NCBI GenBank assembly: GCA_032718475.1
Contig: JAUCBJ010007073.1
Span: forward strand, 1-47,113
Direction of reading: 5' to 3'
Source of the DNA: Nemertoderma westbladi
Taxonomy: Eukaryota; Xenacoelomorpha; Nemertodermatida; Nemertodermatidae
Length of the DNA stretch: 47,113 nucleotides
In this document: piece by piece, positions 1 through 12,800 of the stretch
Position numbering within the stretch: the first letter of the stretch is position 1
How the letters are laid out: every line of letters starts with the position of its first letter
Translations under genes and position numbers: made by a program
The notes under the pieces: generated by a model
What the model was told of the DNA's origin: nothing
The model's database searches: none
Seen by the model: the letters and a program-made list of their open reading frames with translations, nothing else

Positions 1-149
1 CCTAACATACCGATACAAAACTCTAGAATTTTACAAAATAATTTTGACCGAAACTGAATTCTCGCAAACCTAGCTAAAATTTTCAAAAAAAAAAACTTAC
101 TAATTACAATTTGCCCTAAGGCCTAAGGAACTGCTGTATTCGCAATTAG

Positions 150-560
150 CAAAACGCACTACCGTACATCCACTGTACGCAGTACAGTAAGTAAAACAGT
201 ACACCAACCTAACAGCCTAATTAATACTGTGTGTGGTACGGCAAAACAAATGTCACTTCTACCGTACGCAGTAACAGCAATCAGCCTAATGTACTACTGT
301 ACTATTGTACCAGCGACCAGTGAATACAGTAATCTAAACTAGCCTAAAAATACACTCTCTGTCCTACTATACGCAGTACAGTAAATAATACAGTAATCTA
401 ATTTGTATTTACTGTACGCAGTACAGCAAGCAAATCACGTGCTTTACTGTTACGAAGTAACAGTAAATAATACAGTAATCTAATTTAACAGCCTAAAAGA
501 ATATACTCTCTGTCTTACTGTACACAGTACAGCAAAACAAAACGTGCTTTACTGTTAAAC
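150..560. repeat. Degenerate repeats around CTGTAC-GCA-GTACAG hairpins
   Basis: At least five copies of a short inverted repeat (arms CTGTAC/GTACAG, 3-nt loop) lie near 173, 262, 366, 411 and 517. They are often followed by taaataatacagtaatctaa or aaaacgtgctttactgtt. Spacing is irregular (about 45-105 bp). Confidence 0.6.
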
Positions 561-2490
561 AAACTACCCCGGCCTAACCAATAAAGACACAAAACTGCTC
601 TATTTATTAGACAGGGCAATCAGGAGCGTATTATTGCTAATGTGAGGGGCTGCTAAATACAAAACCGCTACTTACCGTTAGATGGCGCTAACCTGCCGTC
701 CGCTAATATGTTTTACTAATTTTCTACGGCTCCTGCTAATTTCTTGTTCCTTTCTCTACCAATTACTCGATAGAGAGCTAACTGTTCGAATATATGAGCC
801 ACGCGGGAATAACCAAAACAACAAACCCGAATCGGCTCCCTAAGCTGACTTAAAACGAGTGTGAGAGGTTTTACACTCAGAGTATATTCTTACGCCTAAT
901 CTTACTGTTAAAGTACGCCAATGCCTACGTCTTTTCTAATCGCGAATACTGGGGGTTCCCTAACGGAATGTGTGAATGCGAGAATATTTAAAATAATCAA
1001 AGTGGTACAGTTTTTATTAGGGCTAATACCTATAGTGGGACTAAACTTGTCTGCGGCTGGCTTTAGGCCAGCAAATTACTAATGCGTTTTGCGTACTGAA
1101 TACTGCTATCTAGCTTATTGCCCGCTAATTCAAATAACCGCTCAGCGTGAATAGTTTACGGTACTCTAATTATTACCTTAGCTACTCTCCGCTATGCTGC
1201 GTACTAATTCTTAATTTTACTAATTAATTACAGTCACAAATATGTAACAGCCTAAAATACTGTATTACTTTGACCTAATCAGTAATTATTTACAGTAAAC
1301 TAAGAGATAGAAATCAATCAAAGGGAAAAGAGCGCCTATCTAAGCTTTCGTAATCTTAGGCACACTTTAGTAACACACCAATCAGCGTCAGCAATCACAT
1401 CTCGCAATGCGCGATTCACAATTGTACAATCCGCAATGCACGCAATTAGCAATTACACAGCACAATATAATAATTCGCAATACATGCAATTCGCAATTGT
1501 AAAGCACGCAGACCTCTCCCGGGTACATCTAGGCTTCCTAACTAACCCAATTCCTGCCCCCCTAATACTAAATAGAGACAAAACCTGGATCATCAGCCCC
1601 CTAATTACTGTACCAGCGAGCTGCCCCCACGCTACAATGCAAATTGCCCGACCGCAACGGTGACCCCCCGCCAGCGTTGCTCGCCTTTGAATCCTCCGCT
1701 CCCTCCTAGTCGCTCAACCCCCCGATGCGCCCACCGCCCACTGGCACCTTAGCCCTCCATGATGCTAATAGCTACCGTAGCGGCGCATGCAAATCACAAA
1801 GTCTGACGGTCTCAGAAATCCCTTAGGATTATTGCGCAGAAAGGAATCACATAGAACCATTAATCAAAGAGTAGAAATCATAGTTCAATTGTAATTAGCA
1901 GTAATCGAAGGAATTATTGAGAAACACAAGCAAGTAATCGCACTAGCAAATCATTTCAAGAAATTAATCAAATTAGCAAATTGCAGAAAATACGAGTATC
2001 AAGAAAACAGTAAGACAGGTGCTAGGGCTAGGTGTCATGTGATAAGAGATTGATAACAGGCTCTACCGGCACACCGCCAATTTATAGGTGATCCGGGTGG
2101 GATGATGCAATAGGGTGACTCAATCGCTCTCCTATTGGCTCTCCAGTCCATGCTAGCATTAGACCAACCTGGAAGCAGTTAATCCAATAAGGAGGCCGGA
2201 TTGTAGCCCTATTGCTCAAATTATTACCATATATGGTAATGGTTCACGTCTCTGGCTACTGAATGGCCAGGACGGCGTCCCTATATGCTAGCCCTACTAA
2301 AGCTAATATCAGCAAGCACGGAATCCAGGGTCCGAATAAACTTACCCTGGAACTATCTACATATAACCTAATACAAAATTACGTAGGTAGGGCTACATAC
2401 TATACAAAATGAATGGATTCAACTATATGGGTGTTCCGATTTCCCTATCTAAATATCATTGCGTCATTATGCCTTATCTAAAATATTATG
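561..2490. other. AT-rich DNA, no gene seen
   Basis: No convincing coding region on either strand. Scattered 'gcctaat' and 'caattagcaat' words occur. The only open stretch of note (1436-1663, 75 codons) has no recognisable protein character. Confidence 0.5.
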
Positions 2491-2590
2491 CTGCACAACG
2501 GACTAATATTACGTACAGTATAACGGACTAATATTGCATACTGCATAACGGACTAATATTGCATACTGCATGATGACTAATAATATGGAT
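2491..2590. repeat. 25-bp tandem repeat, about 3.5 copies
   Basis: The core acggactaatatt recurs at exact 25-bp steps (2498, 2523, 2548), with a degenerate fourth copy near 2571. Confidence 0.75.
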
Positions 2591-3829
2591 ACAGCGCCAT
2601 ATACCGTAACACTTACCCTAACACCCAGTAGTCAGTCGGGTGTTGAGCCAACCGCTCCCGTCACACACAGTTTTACTGTCAATATCCAATGTACTGTACT
2701 TACTTCTATTACTGATTGACCACAATGACGACCAATATGCTTAACACCCCCCAGGTAAGGAGCGACAGGCGTCTACATACTACTTTCTGATTAGTTTAGT
2801 TCATTTGACTATCTGTCGTACAGTAAAGCCTACGATTATGGATATTTGTAGCATACTTTGTACCAATCTCTACCTTACTTTACTATATATTGAGCTCGGA
2901 TCTATCTTTTTCCAATGGATTGCTAACCTGATCATCTTCACGCATGTGCGCGTCAGCGCGACCCTCTCACAGGGAGAATTATCCGTTACTTCAATAACGA
3001 ATATTTATTACTGCATTATTTTTTTGGAGGCATTTTATTTTTTTGCCATAATCCACTGCTGAGATGTGTCTATGTGTGCTGTATTCAGCACTCCAGGTAT
3101 CAATAATTGCTAATAATGTTTTAATAATGTTTTGTTGCTGCTTAAAGCCACCACAAAATGTACAACAGAAATGTAGGTAACATGTCATAAACATTATTTC
3201 TTAAATTTCAGATTCTCCAGCCGTTCACTACTCCACCCAGGTAAATTAGACAGTTATTCACTATCACTTTCATCTAATCTCATGGTTTCAACGCAACATT
3301 ATATTAGCATTAGCTAGAGCTCCCACACTTTAGAACTAGAAAACTCACTAAAATTATATTTTATACGAAAATGATTGGGACTATTTATTTTGACGTAATT
3401 AACATTGTCGAGATACATACATTATTCCATCTTAAAATAAAATAAAATGTTTCGTGTTGTATTCATTTCCATTTTAATGTTATATTCCTCGCCATGTATT
3501 CATGAAACATCGGAAAACCATAAATTTCATTATCAGTTGTACAGTATTATTACGATGTACAATACATTGTTGGTATCAATGCTACATGTTGGACATTATT
3601 CATTTAGAATGCGGAAATACACAAATATTATATTATTTATATTTTATTTTCTTTATTTTATATTTTAAATATGACTTTAAAATTAAAACAAGAGCAAAAT
3701 ATATGACGGCATATGAGTCATTTTGGGTAGACATTAATATAGAATACACGAAGTGGGGCCTTCGCGCAGCACGTGAAATGAGTTAATGCTAAGTATCAAC
3801 TCGAAAGGATTATAAAAACATAGGAGAAG
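2591..3829. other. AT-rich DNA, no gene seen
   Basis: Short overlapping open frames at 2805-3062 and 3447-3786 are rich in Y/F/I/L from AT-rich DNA and show no protein family character. No RNA gene or mobile element was recognised. Confidence 0.45.
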
Positions 3830-4757
3830 ATTTTCCCGGAAAACGTTAACCCTCTAGCGGGAGACTGGGTAACTGAAGAAGGAAGGATTAGTTTCCCTAC
3901 AAAGCCACATCCTATGGTCTATTACATATCTACCAAGTTTCCGATTGACGGATCATAAATAACGAAATGTTGGAAGGTTTTCACTTTCATACATTTAGCC
4001 CTCTAGCGGCATATTAAAGAACTACGGATCGATCACCTTCCTCACAAAGACGAGGCATGTGGTCTAGTACATACCGGTACTGTATATTCCAAAATTCAGC
4101 TTAAATAGATTAAGATCAAGGAATTCGCAAAGGTTATCACTTTCCTACATTTCGCCCTCTAGCGGCAGACTCGAAAACTCCGGACCGATTACTGTCCACA
4201 CAAAGACTTAGGATGTCTTCTAGTACATATATGACAAGTTTCAGCGTAATCAGATCATAAACAACTAAATGGAAGAATAATTTCACATTCGGGACATTTC
4301 GCCCTCTAGCGGCAGACTGGAGAACTGCAGACAGATTAGCCTCCTTTGAAATTTACAGCTAATGGTCTAGTACATACTTCCCAAGTTTCAGCTTAAACGG
4401 ATTAAAAGCAAAGAAATGGGTGGCCATTTAATGTTTAGACATGTGGCCCTCTAGCGGGAGACTGGAAAACTTCGGACCGATTACAATCCACACAAAGACT
4501 CAGGATGTCATCTAGTACATATATGACAAGTTTCAGCGTAATCAGATCATAAACAACTAAATGGAAGAATAATTTCACATTCGGGACATTTCGCCCTCTA
4601 GCGGCAGACTGGAGAACTGCAGACAGATTAGCCTCCTTTGAAATTTACAGCTAATGGTCTAGTACATACTTCCCAAGTTTCAGCTTAAACGGATTAAAAG
4701 CAAAGAAATGGGTGGCCATTTAATGTTTAGACATGTGGCCCTCTAGCGGGAGACCAT
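3830..4757. repeat. About 147-bp tandem repeat with seven CTCF-like motifs
   Basis: The core CCCTCTAGCGG starts at 3850, 3999, 4155, 4302, 4447, 4594 and 4739 (spacing 149, 156, 147, 145, 147, 145), always in the same orientation. Each copy is followed by a variant of gagactggaaaact and then 'ctagtacata...caagtttcag'. A 292-bp dimer (about 4217-4457 and 4509-4750) is nearly identical, showing recent growth. The reverse complement CCGCTAGAGGG resembles the CTCF core. CTCF binding is inference. Confidence 0.85.
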
Positions 4758-4875
4758 TGCACTGATGGTGTCTGAAAGTCTCTCAAAAATCTCAACTTTT
4801 GCTCATATTGATACCTACAAATTTTCAACTTGGCAGCTTTAAATCCGACAAAGTTATTAGCATGTCAAAATCGTA

Positions 4876-4943
4876 ACGACGACGACAACGACGACGACGA
4901 CAACGACGACGACGACAACGACGACGACGACGACGACGACAAC
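4876..4943. repeat. ACG/AAC trinucleotide microsatellite
   Basis: A run of acg units interrupted by single aac units. It creates an arginine-rich open frame on the minus strand, which I do not regard as a gene. Confidence 0.9.
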
Positions 4944-6518
4944 TATTTGCATAAATTGACCCACCCCCTAACAGTGTCAATTCGCTAAGGCTCCGCCAAC
5001 TTCGTGGCTCGCCCCACACGTGTTTTCTTATGTTTTACTTGACTTTATATATACTGAAATACTAAAAACTACAGTTTCAGTACCGTAAAACGTTACTTTA
5101 TATATCTACAGAAATACTTAAAACTTTATTTCATTTACCGGTACCGTAATTGATATACTTTTTATGGCTATTCCCCTTTTAACCTTTAACCCGGTTTACG
5201 GTTCCGGTACAACGGAAAGTGTATATAGACAAAATGATTCATATATTAAGTTTACGTAGTATAAATGGAAAACTCACAAAGTAAACAAAATTACAAATAT
5301 ATAAAACTCTCATAATACCATACCATAATTACTGCTCACTAATCCTAATACCACTGTATGGGAAATATGGATATAAAGAAACATTATATAAAATAAATTA
5401 AAATAAAAAATAACCTTCAACCCAATAAACGATAGTTTCCTAACATTATACTAAGTTTAACAGCAGTTTATCGTGATATACAAATACAGTATATTATTAA
5501 CCTTTACCTTACCATTATATGTACATGTAGTTCTAGTTAAGTACAGTACATAGTAATAAATATGTATCTTGGATACATTTGGCCCCGTGACGCTTATTCA
5601 GTGTAATTAAAAGTAGGTACCATGTGTGCAAACTGCTTCCAAGGTATCTATATACCATGAGTTTTACTGAATAATAGAAAACATTCAATTCAACTTGATA
5701 CATAAATGACACTAATACTTATTGCTCCATTATGTACTATATCGTTCGGTCGCACTGTCAATAAGTAAGTTGTAGAAAATACAGCAAAAAGTTCTCATGA
5801 GGAAAAAACAAACAACTGTTCATACCGGTTGGATGGATGGATTACTGCCCGTGGTACCGGTTTCGGAGGTACCGTTGTCCAGACCAACGTTGCTTGCCGT
5901 TCGCCGTGAGCATCGTTGCGTTGGTTACTAGCCCTACTGCCACCGGCTGTTGCGAGTGGCTGAGACTCATAGATGTGGGGAGCGAACCTATCATTGCAGT
6001 TTGGTGGAACAATCTTGTTAACATCATCAGTTGAATGCACAGAATTAGGTTTTCTGTTCTTTTCCAGACGAATAGTAACCACGCCGTTGTCCAAGTAAAC
6101 ATATTTATTGATTGTGTTAAATTGGTTAATTGGGAGCGATTATTCTACAGTTTTATAATAACATGTGGACTACTTTAATTTACTCAGTTAATCAGGGATA
6201 TGCACAGGCATTACTGCATTACCAAGCCAAAGACACGTGTCAAAGGACGCGCAAGACTCTCCGCTTTCAATTGATATAAGCCACGTGTGAAATGATTGAG
6301 ATTAATTGTGTTTTTGAATGGATCTAAAATCACCCTCCATAGAATATTAGAAATTCTCAGATCATTCAATATAATAAATTATCAGATCACTGCATAATAG
6401 GATGGGTCAAATTTAACTTTTTCTCGAATTTCAACTTTTCCCTATTAAAAGTTTTTGTAGAACCAAATTTTAGGAGGATTGGTCAAAACTAATTTATTCC
6501 AAACTAATTTTTAACATA
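4944..6518. other. Intergenic, no supported gene
   Basis: AT-rich to 5800. Between about 5800 and 6100 the GC content rises and two antisense frames stay open (5795-6094 and 5842-6102). Neither has a usable start plus splice structure that I can defend. Confidence 0.4.
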
Positions 6519-6770
6519 ATGACGTCAAATATGTAGCAGCCAATCTCAGCCGATTTTCAAAATTGGCTTCCCGGGCTTACTTAAACCCGCCATTTCGACC
6601 GCTTCCTCGTGTTTTTACAAAAACGCTCTTCAACATAGGCTAGTTTTCAGATAAAATTAAACAAGTCACTTTTGGGGTATTTTGGCCAATTCTGGCCCAC
6701 TGTGCAGTGCACCCCTCCACTCGATTCAGGGCACCTTGTTACCCATTATTCGATTGTTTCTAGCCCAACA
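6519..6770 (+). promoter_or_regulatory. Candidate promoter / 5' UTR of the transporter
   Basis: A full cAMP-response element TGACGTCA lies at 6520-6527 and a CCAAT box at 6540-6544, about 230-250 bp before the putative start codon. The interval is more GC-rich than its flanks. No TATA box is evident and the transcription start is unknown. Basis: motif match only. Confidence 0.35.
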
Positions 6771-6809
6771 ATGGTTTCGCCCACCAACCTTATCCAGTCC
6801 ATTACAGCA
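6771..6809 (+). CDS. SLC15A: Putative first coding exon of the peptide transporter
   Basis: ATG at 6771 opens 13 codons ([13 protein letters not shown]) ending in a strong donor, GCA|gtaagt at 6810. Splicing to the AG at 7300-7301 keeps the frame and adds NGLE before the methionine at 7314. The alternative acceptor ten bases later would break the frame. There is no homology support because N-termini vary in this family. The methionine at 7314 could instead be the start, with this stretch as 5' UTR. Confidence 0.5.
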
Positions 6810-9800
6810 GTAAGTATAACTCCCGACTTTCCCGACTGGGAATCATAGAGACAAATTGAAATAACCATTTTTCATTTTTCAGAGTCCATTTTTTTTTGGG
6901 GGGGGGGGGTGTTATTTGTGATTGTGGCTAATTACGGGGATCATCGTTGGGGGTGGGGTGGGTGGAGGTTTTTAGGGCAGTTATAATTAATTTATAATTA
7001 ATTAATTAATTTTGCAATCTATCTGTGCACAGTACCTACACTACAGTAGGGCATTCCTCCAATAGCGATGCTGTTTCTAACGCTTTTTCCCATCAACCTT
7101 CAGCGACAGTTGGCTCCATCCATACCAAGCTGCTTCTGTCAATTTTAAGAATTTTGGGAATTAAAATAAATTAATGAGTGATTGAATAATATATGTAAAA
7201 TTATTATAATGTATTAAATTATATTCCCTCATAGCTTATAATAAATGAATGTATAATTCTATAATTGTTTTGATAATTCATATTTTATGTCTACTTGATA
7301 GAATGGCTTAGAAATGAAGGAATACGAAAAAATCGATATAATGGACAAGAAAGACGAAGTGTTGGAGCGGAGTTTGGTGCAAAAACTAGCCCTCTTCCCG
7401 AAGCAAGTTTTGTTCATATTGGGTAACGAGTTTTGTGAACGATTCTCTTACTATGGGATGAAAGCGGTGCTCACGCTCTACTTTACACAAGTGCTGCTTT
7501 TTACACCGGATTACGCTACCGCTGTCTACCACGCATTCGCAATGGCATGCTACTTCACTCCCATCCTCGGGGCAATGGTGGCCGACGCGTGGCTCGGCAA
7601 GTATAAGTAAGTTAAACAGGATGCAATCCCTAGGTAAATAATACAATTCATTTTATTTAACGGCTGGATTCCACTGGTAGTCTGAAATTAGGGAATATGA
7701 AATTTTATGACTTTTCCTAAAATCTATGGTCTTCGAAATAGTGAAAACCGTTTTCAAAAATATTGGGAAGTTTTCGAGTTATAGCGGCATATTTACCCCT
7801 ACTTTTGGCACTTTTCGAGACGTTTTTTGAAAATTACATTTCATGAAATATGATTTGTGACATCTCTATCTTTGATTTACACCGGTGTTTTGGTGTTTAC
7901 AATTAGAAGGATTTCATATAAATTAATTTAGAAATTTCAAACTTGTTTTTTTCGGCAGGTGCCAAGTTTTGGTTCCAGCACCAAATTTTGAAAAATGTCA
8001 ATTTTGTAATTGATTGTTTGAACCTGTTTTTTCCGCAATAGGGTTTTTTGAGGTTCTGGTTTACATGGAATATATACGAGTTGCACCAGGCGTATCAAAC
8101 TTTTATTTTTCAGTGATGTGGGCAAAATTTTGTGACAGCACGAAATTTTGGAAATCCATTCAATTGTTAAATTGATTGCGACAACATTTTTCTCGCGTTT
8201 TACAGGTTTATTGTGGTTCTGAATTCAATGGAATAAATAATTATCTAACTAGACATCTCAAACTTGTATTTTTCGGAAGTGGGTGCAAAATTTGGTGCTA
8301 GCACCAAATTTTGAAAACCATCAAATATATAAATTGATTGTGTTTCCTTGTTTCTTGCGTTATACGGGTTTGTGAGGGTTCTGAATTCAATGGAATATGC
8401 ATAAGAGTTTTCAAACTTGTATTTTTCGCCGATAGGTGAAAATTGTTGTGCCAGCACCAAATTTTTGAAAACAAGCAAATTGATCAATAGATACAGTAGT
8501 ATCATCTTGTTTCTTGCGTTATACGGGTTTATGGGACATGGTTAGCACAGGACATCTCAAACTTGTACTTTTCGGTGATGCTTACGAAATTTGGTGTTTT
8601 CACCAAAATTTGCCATCTTACTCCGAAAAATACGAGTAGCATTAATCTGGTAAATTATAAATGTATTTCAGCGCCCCAGAAAACCTGAAAAAGTGAATTT
8701 TATAGCATCGTATAAGTGAATTAAAAATTTTGTGGTCAAACTAAAAAGTGCAGAAGTTTTTTCACTTTTTGACTACGTAGAGGACTAAAATAGCCATTTA
8801 TAGTATTCAGATCATTTTTACATAAAATTAAATAATTAAATAATAAATATGGATTTTGCGCCCCAGAAAACCTATATTATATTGAAAAACAATTAGGCGA
8901 AAATTGCAACTTTCAAATTTTATTAAAATTGTTCACTACTTGTAATATTGGTACTGTAATATAACCCAGTACATTTTTTCGAACATTTTCTCGGGTCGAT
9001 TCAGACTAGTGAAATCTACGACAAACAAAAAATCAGACGTTTTCGTTACAATTTGTAGATTTTTGAGAGGGGGGGGGGGGGGGGGGGTGGGGCATGAAGC
9101 TGCAAGATCCTTATGATGTTTATGACAAGAATCCATATTATAGACATGCAATTTTATACTCTTTGTACAAATCACTGCACTGGTATGGTCACTGTGCACC
9201 CCGTTTTCTTCCAAGCTGTTTTTGCATTATCTAGATTTTCTTTACTATTGCCCAGATTGATTTTTGATTCTTCGCAGCATTTCCCAGTGTCAAAATAACA
9301 TGGCTGACCACAGTATATGCATCCTTTGAGTTGGTTGTTAATATGCGGTTAGGTAGAGAAGTCTCTCTAATAGGTTATCTCGAATACTGCTGCGGAAGTT
9401 TGAGAGCTGCATTTCCAGTAGCCCTTCTAAATTGAAAGTTAGGAATCTTTGACTTGGTTTTGGCATTGTAGTGTTCTTAATTATCGTTTCTTTGCGTAGA
9501 TCAGGACATGTTGAGTCATGGATATGATCTGAAATATTTGAAGAATTGCAGGAATATACTTGGCTGCTTTTTAGGATTTCTAGTATAGACGATATAATAT
9601 TAGGGTATGGTCGATGTATGAATCATGCAGATGCATAATTCTTCCTTCCTGCTTTGTAAGTTTGAATAGGACTGTTTGAATTAAGTTTGAGTAGTAGAAG
9701 TACTCAACTCAAGTAGAAGTAGAAGTAAGTTTGAATGTTGGCATAGGACACGTGGCTTTCATAGACATGTCTGTAATACACAGGTTGAAGTTATCCAGGA

Positions 9801-12800
9801 TTTTTTCTTTAAATCATCTGCCAAACTTTGTTTATCTTGCCTTACTTGATTGTTCGCAATTACATTGATTAAATGAACCATTTTTGTTTCAACATTGACA
9901 TCCTCCATGAGAGTTGCGAGTCTTAAACATTCATTTATGTACTAATTTTCTAAACTGGTCTACTACAGTTTGCTGGTAAATGGCGTGCTACTTCACTTCC
10001 ATCCTTGGTGAAATGGTGGCAGATGTGCGAGAAGCCAAATAAAACAATACTGCTGTAAATATGTGAAATCCGAAATTCTACAAAACGTATTAGATTAGAA
10101 CCCCATGACAAAGTTAGGGTTCCATAAGTGCATTAATTACGGTTTGTACCGCACAATCAACACACTAACACATTTTTGTTCGTTGCTTTTCATTCACATT
10201 CAACTTGAAATTATTTGTTTTATTCCAGGACGATATTCTACATTTCAATCATCTACGCAGCTGGCAATGTAGTAATGGCAGTGACTTCTATTGATGCGGT
10301 GGGGAACAGTCAGGCTTGGGGCCCCATTATTGGACTGGCGTTAATCGCTTTAGGGACAGGTGGAATTAAACCTTGTGTGGCGGCCTTTGGGGGAGATCAG
10401 TTCGCCGCTGATCAAGCTGATATTCTCGCCATATTCTTCTCACTGTTTTACTTCGCAATCAGCGCAGGCAGTCTTGTCAGCACTTTTATTACGCCAATTT
10501 TTCGAAGTGACGTGGAATGTTTTGGTGCTGACGACTGTTACCCATTAGCATTTGGAGTGCCGGGAATATTAATGGTCATAGCTTCAAGTAAGTTTTGGAC
10601 GATACTTTATGTTATGTTATTGAAGTTGCTTTTGGTAAGACATGGACATTGCTTTAGGCAAGTTCTGGAGTTTGCTTTAGGTAAGTTATGGACATTGCTT
10701 TAGGTAAGATCTGCACTTTGCTTTAGGAAAGTTCTGGACTTTGCTTTAGGTAAGTTATGGTGGTTGCTTCAGGTAAGTTGGGCACGTTGATTTAGGTAAA
10801 TTATGGAGTCACTATCTATATACGTTTTGGACATTGCTTTAGGTAAGTTACATTAGTTGCTTTAGATAAGTAATGGACGTTGTTTTATGTAAATTAAGAT
10901 CGTTGCTTTAGGAAAGTTGTGGTGTGCTTTGGCAGCCCCTTGGATAAAATAAGCATGGTGGATGGACACGGACAGACCTTGACTTTCTTGAGACGCCTCT
11001 TGAAGGAAACTGGCGTTAGAGATGCCGATAATCTCATGGGGGAGAGGGAGTTGTGGCGGTGCAATTTTGTTGATAATTTTGTAAAGCATTCTTGATTCTC
11101 ACACATTGTGGATTACAGGATGGTGGAAAAAATATTATTGTTAAGCCAGCATAGCATTTCACTGTGCAGCTTCAATACAACAGGAGTAGTAGTAGTAGAG
11201 CCATAAAAGGGAAATATGATTTATTACTTGGAAAACATGGAAGGATTTACTGAGGACGATAACCCATGGTAGTGAATGGACATTCCTTGGCTTAGTAAGC
11301 ATAAACATTTCTCACATTTTGTCTCGTGGCGATAAGTTACCAGGGAAGATAAACACCTGGGGGAGATATTTTCCCAAGGGGCGATAAGGCCCAACAATCT
11401 TATATTATCCACTACAAAATTAAATAATTCATCATTTCATAATAGTGTAATGTCTCATCAATGTGACGGTGAGTAGTAGGGGTTTGCACAGCTCGATGAC
11501 AGTTGGACCTCACTGACACCCACTGGGTGTTATTGACGCCAGACTGTCTGGGTGACTCCTCCAAATTAGGCTAATTAGACCCTAATTGACAGGTGTCAAT
11601 AATTAATTAGTACAATTACACCCTAATAGGTGTCTTATGACATCTCATTAGGATTTAATTGATTATCCTATTTAATTAGACCGATTAGCACCCTGACACT
11701 CAATGGGTGTCAGTGAGGTCCAACTGTTACCAAGCCATGCAAAGGGTGTCATTAAGTGATACCTCTTCGCTTTTATTTATTGGTATTTATATATTTGTAT
11801 ATATTTTTATTTCATTAATTGTATTCATGTTTACTTTATTTAATTGTATTACTTTATTTAATTTATAAATTGATTTCTATTTTTAGATTTACCAATATCC
11901 CAAACAGAAGTAATTATAGTTATCTTAATGGGGCCCAAATTCCCAGAATTCAAGTACAATCTAATCTGGCTCCAGGTAGAGCTCGTGGTTGCCAAGGGAC
12001 AAATGCCTGAGTGGTGCCAGTCAGCCTAGCACGAGCCTGAAAAGGGTTTGGGCTAGGGTGACACTAGGCGTCACAAAGGTGGGGACCCCAAGCCGAGCCG
12101 GTTAGCCTAGGGTGAGCCTGAAAAGGATTCGACCTAGGGTGAAACTAGGTAGAGCGTGGTAAACAGGGACATGGACTGGACAGCCGACCCTGAGCTAAGC
12201 CGCTTGACTTGCCTTAGGACCCATCCCAAAAGGGATGGTGAGGGGTGAGCCTGAGCGGTTTGTGAGGGACCACTTTACCGAGGGACTCGGACCACCCGAG
12301 TGGCACTGGTCAGCTTGGTGCGAGCCTGAAAAGGATTCGAACCCTGGTGACACTGGGTGTCGTGAGGACCAAACAAACCCAGAAGTTAAGCCGCTTGACT
12401 TGCCTGAGGACTCACCCCAAAAGGGATGGCGAATGGCGAGTGGTATGCTGAAGGGTCAACGTAGTACTGACCAGATGGAGTGATATGCAGCATCACCATT
12501 GCATTCTCTCACTGACCAACGGACACCCAATGGACAGCCGAGTGGAGCCGGTTAGCATATCATGAGCCTGAAAAGGATTCGGAAAACAGTGACACTAGGC
12601 AGAGCGAGAGATAGACCCAACGGACTACTGACATATTTTTGACGGCCTAATGACTGACTTATGACAGACAGACTGACCAGACAGACGGGTATCAAACATA
12701 GTTCCATGGGGGGGGGGGGGGGGGTGGGGGTGGTTAAAATGTAAATAAATTCTGATTGACTATGAATTTTCGTGCTATTGGCTTATTTTAAAAAACTCAT

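Noticed and set aside
4825-5019. Arginine-rich open frame on the minus strand
   Set aside because: Produced by the ACG microsatellite.
5795-6102. Two overlapping antisense open frames of 86-99 codons in a GC-richer patch
   Set aside because: The more protein-like frame has no ATG and hits a stop upstream without an acceptor after it; the other has an unlikely composition. No family match from memory.
12322-12345. ggattcgaaccc as a reversed tRNA T-loop
   Set aside because: No A box or cloverleaf around it; it is part of a local repeat word.
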